The notes beneath the pieces were generated by a model. The model made no database searches, was not told the DNA's origin, and was given only the letters and a program-made list of their open reading frames with translations. From Shinella daejeonensis (GTDB lineage Bacteria > Pseudomonadota > Alphaproteobacteria > Rhizobiales > Rhizobiaceae): a DNA stretch of 64,000 bases. The translations under genes and the position numbers were made by a program. The stretch spans positions 186,001 to 250,000 of the forward strand of contig NZ_JAHWXY010000002.1 of assembly GCF_024281235.1 (NCBI RefSeq). The letters are read 5' to 3'. This document shows, one piece after another, positions 27,043 through 35,810 of this stretch (positions within the stretch are counted from its first letter, which is position 1; every line of letters begins with the position of its first letter).

Positions 27043-28470
27043 TCACTTGCCGATCGGGCACGGTCCGCCGCAGATCTTCTCCACTTCGGAGGCAAGCCGC
27101 TCGGCAGCCTCGCGCGCATTGATCTGGCCGGCGGCGGCCGACTGGAGCGGGATCTGCATCGTGTTGTAGATTTTCGCCCCGAACGGCGTGTCGAACAGGT
27201 TCGAGCGGAAACCCTTCATCGAATCGAAGATCTCCAGCAGTGTCGCGAAATGCCCCGTCTTCGTGCGGCTTTCAGGTGTTGCGAAGCCCGGATCGGAAAG
27301 GACGCTCATCAGCGTCGAGGTCCCGCCGGCCCTTGCGAACTCCATCTGCGCGTCATGCCCGCCGATATAGGCGACGAAGTCCATCGCTTCCTGCGGATGG
27401 GCGGAAGATGTCGAGACCGCCAGCAGGAAGCCGCCGATATAGGCGACGAAGTCCATCGCTTCCTGCGGATGGGCGGAAGATGTCGAGACCGCCAGCAGGA
27501 AGCCGCCGATATAGGCTTTCTTCTCCGGCGCCTCGGCAACACCCATCCTGGCGCCCGGCACGGTGTTTTCCGTCTGCACGGCGTTCGGCCACTGATCGAG
27601 GAAGAAGGAATAGGTCTGGGCGATCTGCCCGTCCTTCATCTGGTTCATGACCCCGTCGTAGGTGACGGTAAGTGCGGCCGGCGGCGCGTATTTCATCAGT
27701 TCCAGATAGTCGTTCATCGCCTTCTCGACGGCGTCGACGGGCACCGTGCCGTCATCGGTCAGCCAGTCCGCACCCTGGGACCAGAGCACGCCCGACATCT
27801 CGTCCTGGATTTCCGGGAACGGGCCGGCCATCAGTCCGACACCATAGAAATCCTTCGTCAACGCCTCGCCTTTCAGCGTCTCGCCGGCCTTGCGCGTGAA
27901 GAATTCGGCAATGTCGTGATGCTGCGCCCAGGTCGTCGGCACCGCGAGATCGTAATCGAACCGTTTCTTGAAGGCTTCCTGTTCGACCGGGTCGTCGAAG
28001 AGATCGGCGCGGTAGATATAGCCGGCCGTATAGGTGTAATAGGGCAGGCCCCAGACATCCCCCTTGTACCGGGTGGTCAGCGCGGCAAGCGTCGGCGCCA
28101 CGTCGTCGAGCTGCGCCTGCTTGTCGGCGAAATAGTCCGTCATCGGCAGGATGAAGCCATTCTCGGCGAATTCGGCCTTCTCCGACGTTTCCAGCGTCAC
28201 CACGTCATAGGCGCCGGTCTCGCCGACCATCTCGATGACCTGCTTGTTGTAAAGCTGCGAATTGTCGATGTTGATGACATTGACCTTCACGCAGTGGCCC
28301 GCCTCGAAGCCCGAGACCAGGCTTGCCATGGCGTCGGTGTAGAAGCCGGCGATCGTCGACCAGGTGATCGGCACGCGATCGGCATCCGCGCATTCGGCGG
28401 CCATCGCGGCGGGTGCTGCGGACGCCGTCAGCGCCGCGACCAGCAAACCCTGTTTCAGCATTGATTTCAT
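27043..28470 (-). CDS. Substrate-binding protein with internal 24-residue duplication
   Basis: 475-residue family-1 solute receptor with a signal peptide (MKSMLKQGLLVAALTASAAP, cleavage near AMAAECAD). Mature features are NVINIDNSQLYNKQV, YDVVTLETSEKAEFAENG, GLPYYTYTAGYIYR and FFLDQWPNAV. Residues about 323-370 are two identical 24-residue copies beginning GFLLAVSTSSAHPQEAMDFV, caused by a 72-bp tandem repeat. Without the extra copy it would be 451 residues. GGAGG precedes the ATG at 28470. Ligand unknown; a polyol is inferred from the enzymes downstream. Confidence 0.9.
   Translation of the reverse strand: MKSMLKQGLLVAALTASAAPAAMAAECADADRVPITWSTIAGFYTDAMASLVSGFEAGHCVKVNVINIDNSQLYNKQVIEMVGETGAYDVVTLETSEKAEFAENGFILPMTDYFADKQAQLDDVAPTLAALTTRYKGDVWGLPYYTYTAGYIYRADLFDDPVEQEAFKKRFDYDLAVPTTWAQHHDIAEFFTRKAGETLKGEALTKDFYGVGLMAGPFPEIQDEMSGVLWSQGADWLTDDGTVPVDAVEKAMNDYLELMKYAPPAALTVTYDGVMNQMKDGQIAQTYSFFLDQWPNAVQTENTVPGARMGVAEAPEKKAYIGGFLLAVSTSSAHPQEAMDFVAYIGGFLLAVSTSSAHPQEAMDFVAYIGGHDAQMEFARAGGTSTLMSVLSDPGFATPESRTKTGHFATLLEIFDSMKGFRSNLFDTPFGAKIYNTMQIPLQSAAAGQINAREAAERLASEVEKICGGPCPIGK
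27361..27504. repeat. Exact 72-bp tandem duplication, in frame
   Basis: Bases 27361-27432 and 27433-27504 appear identical. A 14-base word, CCGCCGATATAGGC, occurs at both edges and at the junction, so the ancestral gene probably had two copies of it 72 bases apart and duplicated by slippage or unequal crossing over. The repeat keeps the reading frame. Confidence 0.95.
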
Positions 28471-28523
28471 GTCACTCCTCCCAGTTGAGCGGCCAGGGCC
28501 TCCCTGCCCCGGCGCGCGTTGCG

Positions 28524-29603
28524 CTATGTGCGTAAAGTCTCGCCGGCCCTGCCCGCCGGTTCCATCGACCCCGGTCGAAAACCGAGAAAAGCCGCGGTAT
28601 CGGGATCGATCGGGATGCCGGTCCGGGCGCGTTCGGCCTCGATGCGCCATTCCCGGTCGCCGGGAGCCAGCACGTCCGCCCCCTCCTGCGCCGGGTTTTC
28701 CCGCAGGGCGCGCAGATAGGCGGCCATGCCGGCCTTGAACACCTCATGACCGCCGAAGCGGCCCGGATCGATCGCCAGAAGGAAATGCCCCATCCGGCGC
28801 GGGGTGGCGTAATCGCCGCTGCCGACCATGGGGATGAAATCGGGATCGAGGGTCGCGCCCTGAAGGATTGCCGACAGCACCGTCGCCACCCCGGCAAGCC
28901 CGGCGCCCTTGAAGGCGAAGTCGACCCCGCCAAGCGGCAGAAGCGTGCGGCCGGCGGCCGGGTCCACCGTCGAAACCCCATTCTCGTCCACGGCAACGCC
29001 CTCCGGCAGAAGACGGCCGAGCGACTTGAAAAGAAGCAGCCGGTTCAACGGGATGGAAGACGTCGCCATATCCAGCAGCCACGGGCGCTCTCCACCACTC
29101 GGCGCGGCGAAGGCCAGCGGGTTGGTGCCGTGAAAGGCGTTGCGCCCCTGGAAGGGCACCACGACGCTGTCGGAATTGGTGGTGGCGAAGCCGATCATGC
29201 CGGCCTCCGCCGCCATACGCGCATAAGCGCCCGCCGCTCCGAAATGCGAGGACCGGACGACGCCGACCGCACCGATACCGCTTTCCCGCGCAAGCTCGAT
29301 CGCCTTTTCCATGGCGACGGTGGCCGCGTGATGTCCGAGCGCGTCGTCGCCATCGACGACAGCGGTCGCCGCAGCGGTCCGCTTCACGGTTATTTCAGGA
29401 TGGCCGTTGACGCGTCCACCGCGCAGAACCCGATCATAATGAACGACCAGGCGAACCCCGTGACTATCCACGCCGATCCGGGAAGCGTGCATCAGCGCGC
29501 GCACCGCCGCAGCCGCGGATTCCCCGGACGCGCCGGCCGCCCGCAACGCGGTTTCGACTCGCGCTTCCAGAACGTCAGGGGCTACTAGGGTTTGAACGGA
29601 CAT
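28524..29603 (-). CDS. Ldh/YiaK-family NAD(P) dehydrogenase
   Basis: 359 residues from the chosen start MSVQTLVAP. Family features are HASRIGVDSHGVRLVVHYD (substrate and catalytic His), SSHFGAAGAYARMA, TNSDSVVVPFQG and TNPLAFAAPS. Members reduce or oxidise malate, lactate, ureidoglycolate, 2,3-diketogulonate or sugar acids. An in-frame ATG at 29648 exists but would overlap a palindrome likely to be an operator, so I prefer 29603. First gene of the transporter operon, divergent from the GntR regulator. Confidence 0.88.
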   Translation of the reverse strand: MSVQTLVAPDVLEARVETALRAAGASGESAAAAVRALMHASRIGVDSHGVRLVVHYDRVLRGGRVNGHPEITVKRTAAATAVVDGDDALGHHAATVAMEKAIELARESGIGAVGVVRSSHFGAAGAYARMAAEAGMIGFATTNSDSVVVPFQGRNAFHGTNPLAFAAPSGGERPWLLDMATSSIPLNRLLLFKSLGRLLPEGVAVDENGVSTVDPAAGRTLLPLGGVDFAFKGAGLAGVATVLSAILQGATLDPDFIPMVGSGDYATPRRMGHFLLAIDPGRFGGHEVFKAGMAAYLRALRENPAQEGADVLAPGDREWRIEAERARTGIPIDPDTAAFLGFRPGSMEPAGRAGETLRT

Positions 29604-29646
29604 ATCGAAACTCTGAGAGATTGCAGCCGATATAGACTGGCGTATC

Positions 29647-29657
29647 ATATCTGATAT
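29647..29657. promoter_or_regulatory. Candidate GntR operator
   Basis: ATATC-T-GATAT is an 11-base palindrome between the divergent dehydrogenase and GntR/FCD genes; TATCA and GATATC flank it. Short AT-rich palindromes are usual FadR/FCD targets. Confidence 0.4.
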
Positions 29658-29718
29658 CTTAGTGTAAACAGGAGATGGGTCCGGCTACACGCCGGCCACC
29701 ATCAGGAAGGAGGACTCC

Positions 29719-30429
29719 ATGAGCATACTCGACCGCGGACCATCCCTGACCGATCAGGCGGCGCAGGAGATCCGCAGCCGCATCGTGCGCGGCAAGTTTC
29801 AACTCGGCGAGCCGCTTTCCGAAATTGCGCTTGCAACCGAACTCGGCGTCTCCAAAACGCCGGTGCGCGAGGCGCTGATGATCCTCAAGCGGCAGGGCCT
29901 CATCGAAGTGCATGCGCAGCGCGGCTCCTTCGTCTTCGACATGGACGCCGGCCAGGTGCGCCAACTGTCGGAACTGCGCGAGATCCTCGAAATCGCCGCG
30001 CTGCGCATGAGCCTTGCGGCCGACCGCAAGGCCCTCAGCCATCGTTGGGCGGAGACCGTGAAGGAAATGCAGCACGCATTGGATGCCGACGATACCGAAC
30101 TCTATCGCACCCTTGACGGGGGATTTCACCGGACGCTTTTCGATCTGGCCGGCAATCCATATCTGATGGAGGCGTTCGAACTGATCGCATTCCGGGTCCA
30201 GGCCCTGCGAAACCGGCTTTCCCTTGCCCCCTCGCTCAACGCCAAATCCTTCTGCGAACATCAGAAACTCGCCGGGCTGGTGGCGGCCGGAAACGACGAG
30301 GAAGCCGTGGAGCTCATGGAAGCGCATATTACGGGAACGCGGGAACACTATCTCGCAGCCATTGTCGCCCGCGCGGAAGAAGCCCCACCCGCCCCCTCGA
30401 AGGGACGCCGGCGCGCGCCCCGCAGCTGA
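29719..30429 (+). CDS. GntR-family regulator, FCD (FadR) subfamily
   Basis: 236-residue regulator. A winged helix occupies about residues 10-75 (IRSRIVRGKFQLGEPLSEIALATELGVS, KTPVREALMILKRQGLIEVHAQRGSFV) and an FCD ligand domain follows, with metal-type residues in DGGFHRTLFDLAGNPYLMEAFEL and HQKL..H. GGAAGGAGGA precedes the ATG. Divergent from the ABC operon at 29603 and 237 bases upstream of the plus-strand operon; it probably controls the former, perhaps both, in answer to a small carboxylate. Confidence 0.92.
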   Translation: MSILDRGPSLTDQAAQEIRSRIVRGKFQLGEPLSEIALATELGVSKTPVREALMILKRQGLIEVHAQRGSFVFDMDAGQVRQLSELREILEIAALRMSLAADRKALSHRWAETVKEMQHALDADDTELYRTLDGGFHRTLFDLAGNPYLMEAFELIAFRVQALRNRLSLAPSLNAKSFCEHQKLAGLVAAGNDEEAVELMEAHITGTREHYLAAIVARAEEAPPAPSKGRRRAPRS

Positions 30430-30526
30430 CGCGACACATCCCGTCCGGTGCATGCAGGAATATAAGCAACGCCGACCTGTCATTGGTCGCCTCCCGTAGC
30501 TTTACTACCTTTTTAATAAGCAGCAT

Positions 30527-30561
30527 GGGTAAAATCTACCGAAAACAGCGGTATTTTGCCC
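30527..30561 (+). terminator. Hairpin after GntR gene
   Basis: GGGTAAAA-TC-TACCG pairs with CGGTA-TTTTGCCC around AAAACAG (13 pairs, one G-U, a 2-base bulge), 98 bases after the GntR stop. It may end that transcript or form a regulatory structure before the next promoter. Confidence 0.4.
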
Positions 30562-30592
30562 AATCTCCATCCTCATGCTTGAGAGTTTCCGA

Positions 30593-30615
30593 TTGACATC
30601 GGATTGTCAAGGTAA
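30593..30615 (+). promoter_or_regulatory. Probable promoter and operator of the 30667-43134 operon
   Basis: TTGACA at 30593 is a perfect -35 box. It is one arm of the inverted repeat TTGACA-N6-TGTCAA (30593-30610), so a repressor bound here would cover the promoter. AT-rich sequence TAATTAAACTAC follows at usable spacing for a -10. The GntR at 29719 or the RpiR at 37617 could be the ligand-sensing protein. Confidence 0.55.
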
Positions 30616-30666
30616 TTAAACTACATTTTTAGGGGATACCGAGAAGGCGCTTGCCGGGAGGGGACC

Positions 30667-31437
30667 GTGTACGCTGAACTTTTCAAACTGAATGGCCGCG
30701 CCGCCCTTGTGACGGGCGGCAGTCGCGGCATCGGCCTTGCCTGCGCCCAAGCGCTCGGCGAGGCCGGAGCACGGGTCGCCATTTCCTCCCGTTCGTCCGA
30801 AGAAGGCGAGCGCGCCGCGCACCAGTTGAAGGCCCTCGGGATCGAGGCGACGTTCCTGCCAGCGGATGTTTCCGGAGAAGAAGGAGCGCAAGACCTCGTC
30901 CGGCGGGCGGCGACGGCGCTTGGAGGGCTCGATATCCTCGTCAACAACGCCGGCATCGCCCGTCACTGCGACAGCCTGAAGGTCCGGCCGGAAACCTGGG
31001 ACGAGGTCATCGCCACCAATCTGACCGGGCTGTTCTGGTGTTGCCGCGCCGCGATCGAGACGATGGTCGCCGCCGGCGGCGGGGCGATCGTCAATGTTGG
31101 TTCGATTTCCGGCTATATCAGCAATCTGCCGCAAAATCAGGTTGCCTATAACGCCAGCAAGGCAGGCGTGCATATGCTGACGAAATCGCTCGCCGGCGAA
31201 TTTGCGACAAGCAACATCCGCGTCAACGCCGTGGCGCCCGGGTACATCGAGACGGCCATGACCCAGGGCGGACTGGACGATCCGGAGTGGTCGAAGGTCT
31301 GGCTGGGCATGACTCCGATGGCGCGGGCGGGACGGCCCAGCGAGGTGGCGTCCGCCGTATTGTTCCTCGCCTCCGACGCCGCCAGTTACGTCACCGGCTC
31401 TGTCCTGACGATCGACGGCGGCTACACGATCCACTGA
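30667..31437 (+). CDS. SDR-family dehydrogenase (MYL-type paralogue)
   Basis: 256 residues from a GTG start with GGGAGGGGA upstream. Cofactor motif TGGSRGIG, NNAGIARHC, Ser in VGSISG, YNASK and a C-terminal GSVLTIDGGYTIH. It aligns along its length with the SDRs at 17667 and 48031. First gene of the long plus-strand operon; probable oxidation of a sugar alcohol or reduction of a keto sugar. Confidence 0.9.
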   Translation: MYAELFKLNGRAALVTGGSRGIGLACAQALGEAGARVAISSRSSEEGERAAHQLKALGIEATFLPADVSGEEGAQDLVRRAATALGGLDILVNNAGIARHCDSLKVRPETWDEVIATNLTGLFWCCRAAIETMVAAGGGAIVNVGSISGYISNLPQNQVAYNASKAGVHMLTKSLAGEFATSNIRVNAVAPGYIETAMTQGGLDDPEWSKVWLGMTPMARAGRPSEVASAVLFLASDAASYVTGSVLTIDGGYTIH

Positions 31438-31498
31438 TCTGGCCACAGATCCGGTCACTGACCCAGACGGGGCGATCACAACAGGAAGGAGCACGGGA

Positions 31499-32593
31499 AT
31501 GGCACGGGCATTTGGCGGTCCGAACAAATACATCCAGCGCGCCGGAGAGATCGACAGGCTTTCCGGCTATCTCGAGCCTCTTGGAAAGCACGTCCTCGCG
31601 CTGATCGACAAGGCGCTGTTCGATCAGCTCAGCGAGCGGATCGACAGGGGGCGCAGTCCCGGGCTCGATATCCGTTTCGAACGGTTCGGCGGCGAATGCT
31701 GCACATCCGAAATCGAAAGGGTGCGCAAGATCGCGCTGGAGCACGGCAGCGAGGTCCTGCTGGGCATCGGTGGTGGCAAGACGGCCGATACCGCCAAGAT
31801 CGTCGCCGTCGACATCGGGGCCCGCATCGTCATCGCCCCGACCATCGCGTCCACGGATGCGCCTTGCAGCGCCATCGCCGTGCGTTACAGCGAGCATGGC
31901 ATTTACGAGGAATCGCTGCGGCTTCCCCGCAATCCGGATGCCGTCGTGGTCGATTCCGCCTTGGTCGCCGCCGCGCCGGCACGCTTCCTCGTCGCCGGTA
32001 TCGGCGACGCGCTTTCGACCTGGTTCGAGGCGCGCTCCAATATCGAATCGCGCACCGACAACTATGTCGCCGGCGGCTTTCCCGCCCCCGAGGCCGGCAT
32101 GGCGATCGCCCGCCACTGCCAGACGGTGCTGATGCGGGATGCGTTGCAGGCCAGGATCGCCGTCGAGGCGGGACTGCTGACGCAGGCGGTGGAGAATATC
32201 ATCGAGGCGAACACCCTGCTGTCCGGGCTCGGCTTCGAAAACTGCGGCTGCTCGGCCGCCCATGGCATCCACGACGGCCTGACGGTCCTTGCCGAGGTCC
32301 ATGGCCACTTCCATGGCGAGAAAGTCGCCTTCGGCACCCTGTGCCTGCTGATGCTGGAAAACCGGGAGCGCAGCGAAATCGAGACGATGATCCGCTTCTG
32401 CCGCAGCATCGGCCTGCCGACGACGCTCGCCGATCTCGGCATCGTCGAAGACGTGCCCGCCAAGATCGGGCAGGTGGCCGAGGCGGCCTGCCGGCCGGGC
32501 AATATCATCTACGCGACCCCGGTCGATATCACCGTCCCGGCCGTTCGCGACGCGATCCTCGCGCTCGACGCCTTTTCCCGCAGCATCCGGTGA
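31499..32593 (+). CDS. GldA-like iron/zinc alcohol dehydrogenase, copy 1
   Basis: 364-residue glycerol-dehydrogenase family protein. NAD site GIGGGKTADTAK; metal ligands Asp in GIGDALSTW and His in AAHGIHDGL and GHFHGEKV. E. coli GldA oxidises glycerol and other vicinal diols, so a C3-C5 polyol substrate is plausible. The paralogue at 43216 shares long blocks such as IIEANTLLSGLGFENCG. It follows the SDR by 61 bases. Confidence 0.9.
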   Translation: MARAFGGPNKYIQRAGEIDRLSGYLEPLGKHVLALIDKALFDQLSERIDRGRSPGLDIRFERFGGECCTSEIERVRKIALEHGSEVLLGIGGGKTADTAKIVAVDIGARIVIAPTIASTDAPCSAIAVRYSEHGIYEESLRLPRNPDAVVVDSALVAAAPARFLVAGIGDALSTWFEARSNIESRTDNYVAGGFPAPEAGMAIARHCQTVLMRDALQARIAVEAGLLTQAVENIIEANTLLSGLGFENCGCSAAHGIHDGLTVLAEVHGHFHGEKVAFGTLCLLMLENRERSEIETMIRFCRSIGLPTTLADLGIVEDVPAKIGQVAEAACRPGNIIYATPVDITVPAVRDAILALDAFSRSIR

Positions 32594-32606
32594 TTTCGAA
32601 AGGCGC

Positions 32607-33341
32607 ATGACCATGACCGGAAAGAAACCGCTTGTAATGATCACCGGCGCCAGCGCCGGCATCGGGCAGGAAACCGCCCGCGTCTTCTCCGCCGCCGGCT
32701 ATCCTCTGCTTCTCGTTGCCCGCCGGCCGGCCCTGATCGACGCCATGGGCCTTCCCGACACGCTTGCCGTGGAGGCGGATGTCCGCGATCTCGGTGCGTT
32801 GGCGGCGGCGATCGAGCAAGGTGAAAAACGCTTCGGCCCGGTCGACTGCCTGATCAATAATGCCGGAATCTCAAGGCTTGCCCGGCTCGACGAGCAGGAT
32901 CCGGAGCAATGGCGCGACCTGATCGACATCAATTGCCTCGGCGTCCTCAACGGCATGCACGCCGTCGCCCCCGGCATGAAGGAACGTCGTCACGGCACCA
33001 TCATCAACGTCTCGTCGATCGCCGGCCGCAAGGTCTACCCCCATCACGATGTCTATGGCGGCACCAAGCATTTCGTTCATGCGGTGAGCGAGGGCATGCG
33101 GCAGACCATGTCCGCCTATCGCGTGCGGGTCATGGTCATCTCGCCGGGGGTCGCGAAATCGGAAATCGACAAGACCATAACGCACGAGAACGCCTACGAT
33201 TTCTGGGATCGTGGCCGTAAACTGCTCGACGGCGGGCTCGACGCCTGCGACATCGCGCGGACGATGCTCTTTGCCTATCAGCTGCCGCAGACCGTCAACC
33301 TCCAGGAGATGACGATCACCCACACCGGCCAGGAATTCTGA
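32607..33341 (+). CDS. SDR-family oxidoreductase, YdfG-like
   Basis: 244 residues. Cofactor motif TGASAGIG, NNAGISRLARLDEQDPEQWRD in outline, SSIAGRKVYP and YGGTK at the catalytic site. The C-terminal VNLQEMTITHT lacks the DGG ending of the other SDRs, placing it in the YdfG (3-hydroxy acid dehydrogenase) branch. It starts 13 bases after the GldA-like gene; a second ATG two codons on is equally possible. Confidence 0.88.
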   Translation: MTMTGKKPLVMITGASAGIGQETARVFSAAGYPLLLVARRPALIDAMGLPDTLAVEADVRDLGALAAAIEQGEKRFGPVDCLINNAGISRLARLDEQDPEQWRDLIDINCLGVLNGMHAVAPGMKERRHGTIINVSSIAGRKVYPHHDVYGGTKHFVHAVSEGMRQTMSAYRVRVMVISPGVAKSEIDKTITHENAYDFWDRGRKLLDGGLDACDIARTMLFAYQLPQTVNLQEMTITHTGQEF

Positions 33342-33352
33342 ACAGGAACGCG

Positions 33353-34120
33353 ATGATGACAGAAGCCCTTTCTCCTGACGACCTGCTCGACTTCGGCGGC
33401 AAGACCGTGGTCGTCACCGGTGCCGCCACCGGCATCGGCAAGGCGGTCGCCGAAGCCTTCGCGGCGAAGGGCGCGCGGGTCGCCCTTCTCGACCGGGACG
33501 CCTCGGTCGCGCAGGTCGCGGCATCCCTCGGCCCCTCGCATCTCGCCCATATCGTCGACGTGACGGACGAGCCCGGCGTCGAGCAGGCCGTCGGGGCTGT
33601 GACCGACGCTTTCGGCCGGATCGATATCCTCGTCAACAATGCCGGCATCGGGCCGCTGGCGCCGGCGGAAAGCTATCCGACCGCCGATTGGGACCGCACG
33701 CTCGCGATCAATCTCAAGGGTGCATTCCTCATGGCCCGCGCCGTCGCTCCCGGCATGCTCGCGCGCAAATCCGGCCGCATCGTCAATATGGCCTCCCAGG
33801 CGGCGGTGATCGGCATCGAAGGCCATGTCGCCTATTGCGCAAGCAAGGCCGGCATCGTCGGCATGACCAATTGCATGGCGCTGGAATGGGGGCCGCACGG
33901 CGTCACCGTCAACGCGCTGTCGCCCACGGTGGTGGAGACGGAACTCGGGCTGACCGGCTGGGCCGGGGAAAAGGGCGAGCGTGCACGCGCAGCCATTCCG
34001 ACGCGCCGCTTCGCCAAGCCCTGGGAGATCGCCGCGTCGGTCCTTTATCTCGCCAGCGGCGCGGCCGCGATGGTGAACGGCGCGAACCTGATGATCGACG
34101 GCGGCTACACCGTCGTCTGA
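33353..34120 (+). CDS. SDR-family oxidoreductase
   Basis: 255 residues with TGAATGIG, NNAGIGPLAPAES, Ser in MASQAAVIG, YCASK and DGGYTVV at the end. Eleven bases after the previous SDR. AATGIG-type motif and DRD after the second strand suggest NAD preference. Substrate unknown. Confidence 0.9.
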   Translation: MMTEALSPDDLLDFGGKTVVVTGAATGIGKAVAEAFAAKGARVALLDRDASVAQVAASLGPSHLAHIVDVTDEPGVEQAVGAVTDAFGRIDILVNNAGIGPLAPAESYPTADWDRTLAINLKGAFLMARAVAPGMLARKSGRIVNMASQAAVIGIEGHVAYCASKAGIVGMTNCMALEWGPHGVTVNALSPTVVETELGLTGWAGEKGERARAAIPTRRFAKPWEIAASVLYLASGAAAMVNGANLMIDGGYTVV

Positions 34121-34149
34121 CATGAAAACCATTGATACGGGGTACTGAT

Positions 34150-34794
34150 TTGACAAAGCTGTTCGAGCCCGCCGGTTGCGAGGTCGATTTGGAAACCGGC
34201 GCCATGAGCCATGCGACGGGCGCCTACCAGAAGCGGTTTTGCGACCTTGCCGGCCTCTATGAAGATGACGCCGTCTTTGCCGCGATGGTCGCGGAATGGG
34301 GGGACAGGGTCGTCTACGAGGTTTCCGAATTCCGTCCGAACGAGCGTTCCGGCGATCTCATCTTCGGCGTCACCCGCATGCTGCCGGGGAAGGTCGGGAA
34401 AGAATATTTCATGACGCGCGGCCATATCCACAAGCGATCCGACCGGCCGGAGATCTATTACGGCCAGAAGGGCCGGGGCCTCATGCTGATGGAATCGCCG
34501 GAAGGCGAAATCCGCATCGTGCCGGTCGGGCCGCAAACGGTCTGCTACGTGCCGCCCTATTGGATCCACCGTTCGGTCAACGTCGGCGACGGCGAACTGG
34601 TCATGCTCTTTTGCTATCCGGCAGATTCCGGCCAGGATTACGACTGTATCGCCAAGGCCGGGGGGATGCGTGCGCGCATCGTCGATGACGGCAAGGGCGG
34701 CTGGAAGCAGATGGACAACCCCGGCTGGCGCAAACGCGATGACGCGACGATCGCCCGCCTCTATGGAAATGAAGAAAAGGACGCTTCCGCATGA
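34150..34794 (+). CDS. Cupin-type phosphoglucose isomerase family protein
   Basis: 214-residue cupin matching the archaeal-type glucose-6-phosphate isomerase family, which interconverts an aldose phosphate and ketose phosphate using a bound metal. Key residues sit in RGHIHKRSDRPEIYYGQKGRG (two His and a Glu) and in PPYWIHRSVN (third His). A TTG start at 34150 has CGGGG 7 bases upstream; TTG at 34132 has no such site, and no ATG fits. A peripheral isomerase gene in a sugar operon suggests it acts on the pathway sugar phosphate and not on glycolysis (inference). Confidence 0.87.
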   Translation: MTKLFEPAGCEVDLETGAMSHATGAYQKRFCDLAGLYEDDAVFAAMVAEWGDRVVYEVSEFRPNERSGDLIFGVTRMLPGKVGKEYFMTRGHIHKRSDRPEIYYGQKGRGLMLMESPEGEIRIVPVGPQTVCYVPPYWIHRSVNVGDGELVMLFCYPADSGQDYDCIAKAGGMRARIVDDGKGGWKQMDNPGWRKRDDATIARLYGNEEKDASA

Positions 34795-34856
34795 GTACGC
34801 GTTTCGACCCGACGGCGGTTCTCAACGCCGGAAACAGACGGGAGACCCTGAGATGA
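34791..34856 (+). CDS. Possible 21-residue coupled ORF
   Basis: ATG at 34791 overlaps the TGA of the isomerase gene by 4 bases, and this frame's own TGA (34854-34856) overlaps the ATG of the next gene (34853) by 4 bases. Product begins MSTRFDPTAVLNAGN and ends RRETLR. It could keep ribosomes moving between the two genes, or be the remnant of a deleted gene. No family match is possible at this length. Confidence 0.45.
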   Translation: MSTRFDPTAVLNAGNRRETLR

Positions 34857-35806
34857 GCCGTTATGAAGCCGCCACCCGGCCCACGTTCTATTTCATCGGC
34901 GTAACGACGGCGAAAAGCTCGATCATGCGGGTCTTTCCTGCCTGGGCGCGACACCTCGGGCTGACGGATGCCGTCTTGAAGGGTATCGACTTTCCGCTGC
35001 ACGCCGACCCCGCCGCCTATCGCGAGGCCGTCTCCTTCATCAAATCCGATCCGCTCTCGCTGGGAGCGCTGGTCACCACCCACAAGATCGACCTGTTCAA
35101 CGCCGCGCGCGACCTCTTCGACGTGATCGACCCGCATGCGCGCCTCATGCATGAGACGAGTTGCCTTTCCAAGCGCGACGGCGCGCTCATCTGCCATGCG
35201 AAGGATCCGATCTCCTCCGGCCTCGCCATGGACGGCTTTCTTCCAGCCGGCCATTTCGCCGACACCGGCGCTGAGGTCCTGTCGATGGGCGCGGGCGGCT
35301 CGACCATCGCCATCACTTGGCATCTGATGCAGGAAAAACGCGGGCTCGACGTACCTTCCCGCATCGTCGTGACAAACCGCTCGCAGCCGCGTCTCGATGA
35401 ATTGCGACGGATTCATCAGGCGATGAACGCACGCGTTCCCATCGACTATGTCCTTGCGGACCGGCCGGAACTAAACGACGCAGCCATGGCCGCCCTGAAG
35501 CCCGGCTCGCTGGTGATCAACGCCACGGGGCTCGGCAAGGACGCCCCCGGTTCGCCGATCAGCGACGCCGGCATTTTTCCCGAAAAAGGCATCGCCTGGG
35601 ACCTGAACTATCGCGGCGACCTCGTGTTCCTTGAGCAGGCGCGACGGCAGAAGGCGGCCCGTGCGCTGCAAATCGAAGATGGCTGGACCTACTTTCTGCA
35701 TGGCTGGACCCAGGTCATCGCCGAAGTGTTCGACATCGAGATCCCGACATCCGGCCCCTCCTTCGAGGAGATTTCACATATTGCGGCCGGGGCGGCGAAA
35801 GGATGA
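34853..35806 (+). CDS. Shikimate-dehydrogenase-like protein
   Basis: 317 residues with the two-domain AroE layout: an N-terminal substrate domain with FIGVTTAKSSIMRVFPAWARHLG and ALVTTHKIDLF (catalytic Lys in the position of the AroE V-T-x-P-x-K motif, here VTTHK), then a Rossmann motif SMGAGGSTIAITWHLM, TNRSQPRLDEL and INATGLG. The catalytic region departs from true AroE, so oxidation of a different cyclic or linear polyol acid is likely. A GGGAG site lies 9 bases upstream. Confidence 0.82.
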   Translation: MSRYEAATRPTFYFIGVTTAKSSIMRVFPAWARHLGLTDAVLKGIDFPLHADPAAYREAVSFIKSDPLSLGALVTTHKIDLFNAARDLFDVIDPHARLMHETSCLSKRDGALICHAKDPISSGLAMDGFLPAGHFADTGAEVLSMGAGGSTIAITWHLMQEKRGLDVPSRIVVTNRSQPRLDELRRIHQAMNARVPIDYVLADRPELNDAAMAALKPGSLVINATGLGKDAPGSPISDAGIFPEKGIAWDLNYRGDLVFLEQARRQKAARALQIEDGWTYFLHGWTQVIAEVFDIEIPTSGPSFEEISHIAAGAAKG

Positions 35807-35810
35807 TGCC

